Source of the DNA: Apostichopus japonicus
Lineage: Eukaryota; Echinodermata; Holothuroidea; Aspidochirotida; Stichopodidae
Direction: 5' to 3'
Length of the DNA: 64,000 nucleotides
Assembly: GCF_037975245.1 (NCBI RefSeq)
Contig: NC_092575.1
Location: 17,070,810 to 17,134,809 of the forward strand
Both the position numbers and the translations under genes were made by a program. Below the pieces are notes generated by a model, which was given only the letters and a program-made list of their open reading frames with translations, made no database searches and was not told the origin of the DNA. This document shows, piece by piece, positions 57,970-64,000 of this stretch; position 1 is the stretch's first letter; every line of letters starts with the position of its first letter.

Positions 57970-58589
57970 AACCTTAAAATGATCATGGGTATAACATAAT
58001 AGGAAGATTATACATAACATCATAGGTAAATTAAAATTGTGACATTGATCGTTGCTGCTGATATTTTTAATTCGAAGATAGCTTCATTTCCACGACATCT
58101 CTGTCTGAGTGACCAAATCAAATTATGGCATACAGTTCAACCCATTGAAAACGTAGAAATACACTTTTTTAAATTTATATGGTACACAAAATAATCTCTA
58201 TTGAAAGAATAGGTTAATAATTGGCTAATTATGAGTTCCGAAGTATAGTAACCACAAATATCTTACACATAGATATCGCGCTAAGAAAAGAACAATCTCT
58301 TTAATCAAATGGTTTCAAATTTCTGTAAGGTTACATTAGTATCATTTGTAACGATAGCAGCGATACATTTAAGGTCCAGTAAAATATACGATTCGAAATT
58401 GAAAAGGGTCCTTTTCGCAGAAACTTAAGAGACATTATAGACTACAAAATGTGTCTATTAGAAGCTTTTTAATGATTGCCTGGGGCATTTCATTACCTTA
58501 AATTTCATATATTTTGTGAGCGGGTGGGAGTCGGGGCGAGGAATGGGCAATCAAAAACTAATAAACCTCTGCACACCCACATTTAAAAC
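57970..58589. other. Noncoding, downstream of the SLC22-like gene
   Basis: This is probably the 3' untranslated region and flank of the - strand transporter gene. No clear poly(A) signal was found on that strand and no other gene is visible. Confidence 0.45.
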
Positions 58590-61500
58590 TCAAGGATCAA
58601 ATCCAATATTGTTACGTCCTTGGTCAAGATCTTCGTCCAAAGTGTTTGCAGAAATCGTCTTTATTTCATGATCCAATCCGTGGGTTTTCTCTCCCTCCGG
58701 TGAATTTACTTGGAATACTTTTTGCTTGCGTCGACAAAGCCGTCTACTATCGAAGAGCAGTTGCAGATCGGCCGGCGTCTCCGGTTGAACGGTATTAAGC
58801 GTCTCCGGGAGAAGGAAACAAAGACCAGACGCAATCATTGAAGCCGTTGCCATGATGATGAACGGGAGATTAAGGACAAACTTATCCTGCGATTTGAATT
58901 TGAAAAAGAGTCGAAAGTTATCCACTTTTAACCCCTTAAAACTGCTGTTTTTAATTTATTCCTACAATGTATTTTCCATTTGCCGTCTAATCCGTACATT
59001 ATATACAATTGCAATAGTCTATATGGACCTTCTAAAAGTGTTTTTTTTTACCCAAGAATGTGCAATCATGCCTGACGAGAAGGGAAGGTGGTGATCGGGG
59101 TGAGGGGCGGGGGACAGCCCCACGAGTCCCTTCAGGGGACAGGGCAAATATGAGTTAAAGAATAATGCATTCGCATTTTCATAACATACGTAGAAAATGA
59201 CCTCAAAAATGTGAGGGAGGGGGGCTAGGCCGACTTGGGTGCAATCAACTGATCATATAGCAGCGAACTAAGGGATTTTCTTTTCGAAAATTCTTCAGAT
59301 CAGTTTATATTTGTCGTGTGTGTCTGATTCCTGAAACTCGAAAGAGTTTTAAGATTGCTTGAAGGATTTTCAACAAGCCTCACCCACAGGCTATTTACAG
59401 ATGGACGAGATTCATTAAGTTGGGAAGAAAGAGGCAGAACCCGGGGTAGGATATGACGGAGGAGAGAGAATGTGGGGGGGGGGTGTGGTGGGCGGGGGTG
59501 CAGATCATGAAGGGTGACTCACTTATCGGTCACTAAAACATAAGTCAGTAAGTCGGCTTCATCTCAATCAGTACTGAACAGTATATAGGCCTACCATATC
59601 GACTGAATTATTTAGTAGTAAACTTCAAAATCCGTGACTATAACTTTACTCACCAAGTATATTAACAGAGGTACCGCCAAACTTCCAATGTTTCCAATAA
59701 GTTGCACGACTCCTGTACCAGAATTTCTGCAATAAACACATTTATGTTCCAAACTGTATAAGAGAACTATACATATATTCGCTCCGAAGGAAACTCCCGA
59801 TACAGGGTAGTATATAGCATATGCGTATGGATTACGCCTCACGGTGTAACCATAGGCGTAGGAGGCGGGGGCTGGGGGGCTGCAGCCCCCCAACCATATT
59901 TTTTGGTGAAAATTCGGGCAATATGCTGAGAATTTTTCGGGCACCTACTGGAAGAATAATAATTTGCAGTGTGTTTTCCATTTTTTGGGGGTGGAGGGGG
60001 GGGGAATTCAGCAATATGCTGAGAATTTTTCGGGCATCTACTGAAAGAATAATAATTTGCAATGTGTTTTTCAAATTTTTAGTGAGAATTCGTTCAATAT
60101 GCTGAGAATTTTTCGAGCACCTACTGAAAGAAAATAATTTGCAATGTGTTTTTCAAGTTTTTTGGTGAACGTTCGGGCAATATGCTGAGAATTTTTCGGG
60201 CACCTACCAGTGGCGGAGCGTCCATACAGTCAGAGGGGACGGATGCCCCTCCCCCCTCTGACGGACTCAAATGGACTGCTGGAGCCCTTTTCAGCTTTTT
60301 ACCACTCTCTACTTATTCGCGATTATTGACTTTTTTATTGCGCTCTCAAATACCTATTGACATTTGTCACATTTTGTTGGTGTAATTTTCTGACAAATGG
60401 CGATGACACCTATTATTCTTCGTTTATCTGCAAATTAGCAAGGCCTGGAAAGGGTCATTTCCGGCGATCTAGGTAGTATCTTTGCTCAAAAAAATTCTGT
60501 ACGCTCCGTGCCAATCTGTGGTGGCATTCCGCTTAGATAGTGTCGAAAGCGCCCCTACAGACCATTCTCTCCCCCTGACCAATACCCCTATTAGCTCCGC
60601 CAATGGCACCTATACTGAAAGAAGAAGAATTTGCAATGTGTTTTTTCAATGGTTAAACTGATATTATTATCATTATTGTTGTAACGACTTCCCCAATAAT
60701 TATAACCAATATGGAAGGGTAAAAACACGGAAAATGATTGTATGTTATTGGCATGTGATGTAATAACCGAAGAATGCCTATATGATAAGCACATTAACAT
60801 GTGGAACGCGCGCGGAGCGCGTGAAAAATTTTGGTTATGTTTTTCGGGCAAATCGTTACAGCCCCCCCCCCCCCCAAATCAAATGAGGCTCCTACGCCTA
60901 TGGGTGTAACTTTCCTATAATATCGAACTATTTCGAATGTCAGCCCTTATTATAGTTAGTTACCTGTACTTTCATGAATTCAGGTTATTTGTAACATTTT
61001 TTACAAACTATTTCAAAACACAAATGTCGATACTACAAGATCCATAAATGATACTCGGTGATGGTCGTAGCTATTATTTTCAATCTATTTCATGAAACGA
61101 AGACTGAATTTTTACGCGAAAATTTGACAATTTTGATATGTATTCTAGATTCAACATTTAATAGGCTGTATATAGTGATGAGGGGAGGGGAGGGGTGGAA
61201 CCAGTACGCCGCTTTGTCCGACGTGCAAGGAGGAGCCGATATCCTCTTTGTCACGACAGATGATAGTTTTCTCCGAAGCTCTAAAATGCGTCCCTTGTTA
61301 CAAATTATCTCTTGGATCACTAAGCCGGTTACGTGAATTCCCCTCAGCCGCCCGTAGCAATTAATGTCCGCGTCCGAGTACGCCTATTAGTAGCTGCAGT
61401 GGTGGAAAGAAAAAAAAGCAGGTCCGTCCCTTCCCAAATGTTCACATATGAAAATGAAAATGAAAAGTCTCTATATGATAATTACCTTATAGTGGTCGGA

Positions 61501-61606
61501 AAGAGCTCAACCATGAGAAGATTGGAAGGAACGAAAACGAAAGCAGCAAAGAATTTTCCGAGTAGAGCTAATATAGTCAGCAGCAAATCAAGACCGTGTT
61601 CTTCTC
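58590..61606 (-). CDS. SLC22-type organic ion transporter, last three exons (partial)
   Basis: Exons are 61606-61486 (acceptor less certain), 59726-59654 and 58886-58590. They join through a phase-2 split Arg codon and then a phase-0 junction. They encode TM10 (LLLTILALLGKFFAAFVFV), the conserved ELFPTTIRNSGTG motif, TM11 (LIGNIGSLAVPLLIYL), TM12 (LPFIIMATASMIASGLCFL), LPETL and an approximately 70-residue hydrophilic cytoplasmic tail. SLC22 proteins are 12-TM plasma-membrane transporters of organic cations, anions or carnitine. The substrate cannot be told from this part. The upstream exons (most of the protein) were not found in the window. A hAT element with its own passenger sits in the intron at 59851-60902. 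Confidence 0.85.
59851..60902. mobile_element. hAT-type element, CATAGGCGTAGGAG family (copy B, 1052 bp)
   Basis: Perfect inverted ends CATAGGCGTAGGAG and CTCCTACGCCTATG are flanked by an exact 8-bp duplication GGTGTAAC (59843-59850 and 60903-60910). Copy A is at 8596-9053. The internal unit around CAATATGCTGAGAATTTTTC is tandemly repeated four times (about 59915-60207). The last unit is split by the nested element at 60208. The whole lies in an SLC22 intron. Confidence 0.9.
60208..60605. mobile_element. Nested hAT-type MITE (CAGTGGCGGAGC family)
   Basis: CAGTGGCGGAGC and GCTCCGCCAATG are inverted ends. GCACCTAC (60200-60207) and GCACCTAT (60606-60613) form an 8-bp duplication with one change. 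It carries the palindromic ~50-bp module at about 60489-60543. Confidence 0.88.
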
Positions 61607-61609
61607 CTT

Positions 61610-62032
61610 ATGTTTGTTTATAAATAAATAAAAAGAAAGTCAAGATAATAATCATGAGGTTTGGTGAAGTAGGAATCAGAGAGATTAAACACGATTGAGG
61701 GGTATAGTTAGATCATGGAGGGTAAAGGAGGGGTTGAGGGGCAGAGGTTGTGAAAATATGGGTGCATGCAGAGGAAAGCGACCCAGTAGAAATTTATAAA
61801 GTTTCTGTCATACAGATTAGGATATCATCCATACACATCTTAGCAGGGGCTGCAAAGCCATGCAGCACAGGGGGGCAGGTGCGAAACCAGTTTTCTGCAA
61901 AACATACATGGCCCCTAGCTATTTACCAAGCGCTAGTTTTTGGTTATAACAAGTACCTTTATGTTCATTTTTGTAGTCATGATTGTGCCATTTTGAAATT
62001 CAAAATGGCCTCTTCTGATGAAAAGTTAAACC
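61610..62032. other. Noncoding between the SLC22-like exon and the composite hAT element
   Basis: No upstream SLC22 exon was recognised here on the - strand, and no other gene is visible. Confidence 0.45.
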
Positions 62033-62040
62033 CTTTGATT

Positions 62041-63126
62041 CAGTGGCGGCGGAACCGGGGGGGGGGGGCTTGGGGGGCTCAGCCCCCCCCCAATGAAAAA
62101 GTTGAGGGGGCAAATGCATGATAAGCCCCCCCAATATTTACCAAGGCTCCGAAACGTGCATCTGCCCATTTTTCAATGCATACTTGTCGATCTGTCCGAT
62201 GCACACGTATACTATATAGGTGTAATAATTTTAGTAATTGCTGGGGGACCCTCGGCCCGTCCCCTAGCTATAGACCACATTGTCACCCCAACCGCGTCTT
62301 CACGCCCCGTGAAAAGTGGAAGCAGTGAGTGTGAGTACCGGTAAGCGTAACACAATTTCGTCTTAGGCCAATGACTTGCCTCATTTCAGCCAGTTCTCCA
62401 ACATCCCCTTACTTAGTGGCGGAGCGTATATATATTCAGTCAGGGGGCGGATGCCCCCCCCCCCTGACGGACTCAAATGGACTGCTGGCGCCCTTTTCAC
62501 TACTTTTTACTTATTCGCGATTATTGACTATTTTATTGCGCTCTCATATACCTATTGACATTTGTCATATTCTGTTCGTGTAATTTTCCGACAAAATGGC
62601 GACGACACCTAGTTATTCTCCGTTTATCTGCAAATTAGCAAGGCCCGGAAAGGGTCATTTCCGGCAATCTAGGGAGTATCTTTACTCAAAAATTTTCTGT
62701 AAGCTCCGCGCCATCCTGTGGTGACGCTCCGCTTAGATAGTGTCGAAAGCGCCCCTATAGACCATTCTGCCCCCCCCCCCCCGACCAATACCCCTAGCTC
62801 CGCCACTGCCCTTACTACACTCAAAAACGCCTTTGCGAGTACTACGAGTAATAGCAACTCTCTTAAAACACCATTGAATATACAAATTACAATGTTTTTA
62901 CAGACTTTAACGTGCAATCTGAGAAATTGCAGGCTTGAGACCCATATTTTAGGGCCAGGTATTCGCAGCATAAAACACTCGGGAAGTGCCGTTTCCGGCC
63001 ATCTGGGGGTTTGAAAAAACCCAAAATTTTCTTGTACGCTCCGCGCCAACCGATGGTGGCGCTCCGCTTAGATGGTATCCACACATTAGCCCCCCCCCCA
63101 ATAATTTTTCCGTTCCGCCGCGCCTG
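62041..63126. mobile_element. Composite hAT-type element, copy 2 (1086 bp)
   Basis: It has the same ends and interior as 32491-33517, flanked by CTTTGATT (62033-62040) and CTTTCATT (63127-63134), an 8-bp duplication with one mismatch. It contains the same passenger element in the same place, and the palindromic module twice (about 62691-62742 and 63025-63075). Confidence 0.88.
62414..62808. mobile_element. Nested hAT-type MITE in composite copy 2
   Basis: TAGTGGCGGAGCG and GCTCCGCCACTG are the ends. CCCTTACT at 62406-62413 and 62809-62816 is the same 8-bp duplication as in composite copy 1, showing a single ancestral nested insertion. Confidence 0.85.
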
Positions 63127-63134
63127 CTTTCATT

Positions 63135-63545
63135 AACAAACTTTTTTGTTGGGCGGTCTTGAGGTATGTAGCAGAGAAGTGTCCAGTCTACTTCGATATA
63201 ACCTATGTAAATTGGTTATATATCATAATTTGCATATATAAATTCGGACGTTCATAATTGTAATGAAAAGATAATGGTAAATAACACGGTAAATTAACAG
63301 CAAGAAACACACCTCGAGGTGAGAAAAAGATACTTCGTAACTTTTTTAGACGGATTAATGTTAATTCTTTAGTTTTCATTGGAAAGAATGAGCCTATATA
63401 TACCGTATAGTCTAGCAACGACGTGTTATATTTTCAGAACTCATTTCAGATCGTTTATGATTCACAAGTTAAGCGTGGAAGAAGACAACGGGAAAAAAAC
63501 TAAGGAGAGAGGGACCGTCGAGTGCGAGAGCGGTTGGGGGAGGGG
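63135..63545. other. Noncoding, no gene seen
   Basis: AT-rich unique sequence between two hAT-type elements. No SLC22 exon was recognised on the - strand. Confidence 0.45.
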
Positions 63546-63930
63546 CAGTGGCGGAGCGACCATACAGTCAGGGGGCGAATGCCCCCCCCCCCCCCGACGG
63601 ACTTAAATGGACTGCTGGCGCCCTTTTCAGCTTTTTACCACTTTTTACTTATTCGCGATTATTGACTTTTTTATTGCGCTCTCATCTACTTATTGACATT
63701 TGTCACATTATGTTGGTGTAATTTAGCGATGACACCTATTTATTCTTCGTTTATCTGCAAATTAGCAAGGCCCGGAAAGGGTCATTTACGGCGATCTAGG
63801 GAGTATCTTTACTCAAAAAATTTCTGTACGCTCCGCGCCAACCTGTGGTGGCGCTCCGCTTAGATAGTGTCGCAAGCGCCCCTACAGACCATTCTCGCCC
63901 CCCTGACCAATACCCCTAGCTCCGACACTG
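63546..63930. mobile_element. hAT-type MITE, CAGTGGCGGAGC family (385 bp)
   Basis: The ends are CAGTGGCGGAGCG and AGCTCCGACACTG. The 8-bp duplication GGGAGGGG lies at 63538-63545 and 63931-63938. The body matches 60208-60605, including the palindromic module at about 63818-63869. Confidence 0.85.
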
Positions 63931-64000
63931 GGGAGGGGGAGGGGTAATGCACCCACTGTGCTCTTATCCCTGACATGTCGGGCGAAGCCTCTGTTATTTG

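Noticed and set aside
63135-63545. Upstream exon of the SLC22-like transporter
   Set aside because: The - strand was read for the expected TM and loop motifs and none was found.

Overview
The window is from an animal nuclear genome. It holds intron-containing genes with GT-AG splice sites, AATAAA signals, abundant nonautonomous DNA transposons, non-LTR retrotransposon remnants, SINEs and AT microsatellites. The repeat style (hAT-type elements with 8-bp target duplications, an AGGCCT-rich tract, a tRNA-headed SINE ending in an AAGCGCTATATAA-type tail) and the gene content suggest a marine invertebrate deuterostome, most likely an echinoderm. That assignment is inference, not proof.

Layout, left to right: (1) a PAGR1 homologue on the + strand (coding 1702-4958, three exons), with an NRF1/CCAAT promoter signature upstream and a poly(A) signal at 6123. 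(2) A direct tandem duplication of about 10 kb (7042-17395 and 17744-27233). Each unit carries one intact two-exon gene on the - strand for a single-pass membrane protein with a filamin-like Ig domain and an NXPE/PC-esterase-like domain (671 and 669 residues). The units differ mainly by transposon insertions, so each serves as the empty-site control for the other. (3) A repeat-rich stretch (27234-33525) with a broken hAT transposase and several nested nonautonomous elements. (4) A complete CDC45 gene on the + strand, 18 coding exons from 35326 to 56014. They join in frame to 566 codons, the same length as human CDC45. An E2F site and a CRE lie upstream in a plausible promoter, and the introns carry piggyBac-like MITEs, hAT elements, SINE pieces and satellites. 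(5) The last three exons of an SLC22-type organic ion transporter on the - strand (58590-61606), whose 5' part lies beyond the window or was not found. (6) A cluster of hAT-type nonautonomous elements to the right edge.

The host genes do not form one pathway: PAGR1 belongs to H3K4 methyltransferase complexes, CDC45 to the replicative helicase, the NXPE-like pair to the secretory pathway or cell surface, and SLC22 to the plasma membrane. The most distinctive material is in the mobile DNA. It includes a SINE whose head is the first ~45 nt of U2 snRNA; a ~50-bp palindromic module shared by transposon families with different ends; a composite hAT element amplified with its passenger; and a 38-bp hairpin flanked by an 8-bp duplication that looks like a minimal transposon. 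The duplicated NXPE-like genes are also notable: both have GRS where the family has GDS, and coding changes between them run close to the neutral ratio.
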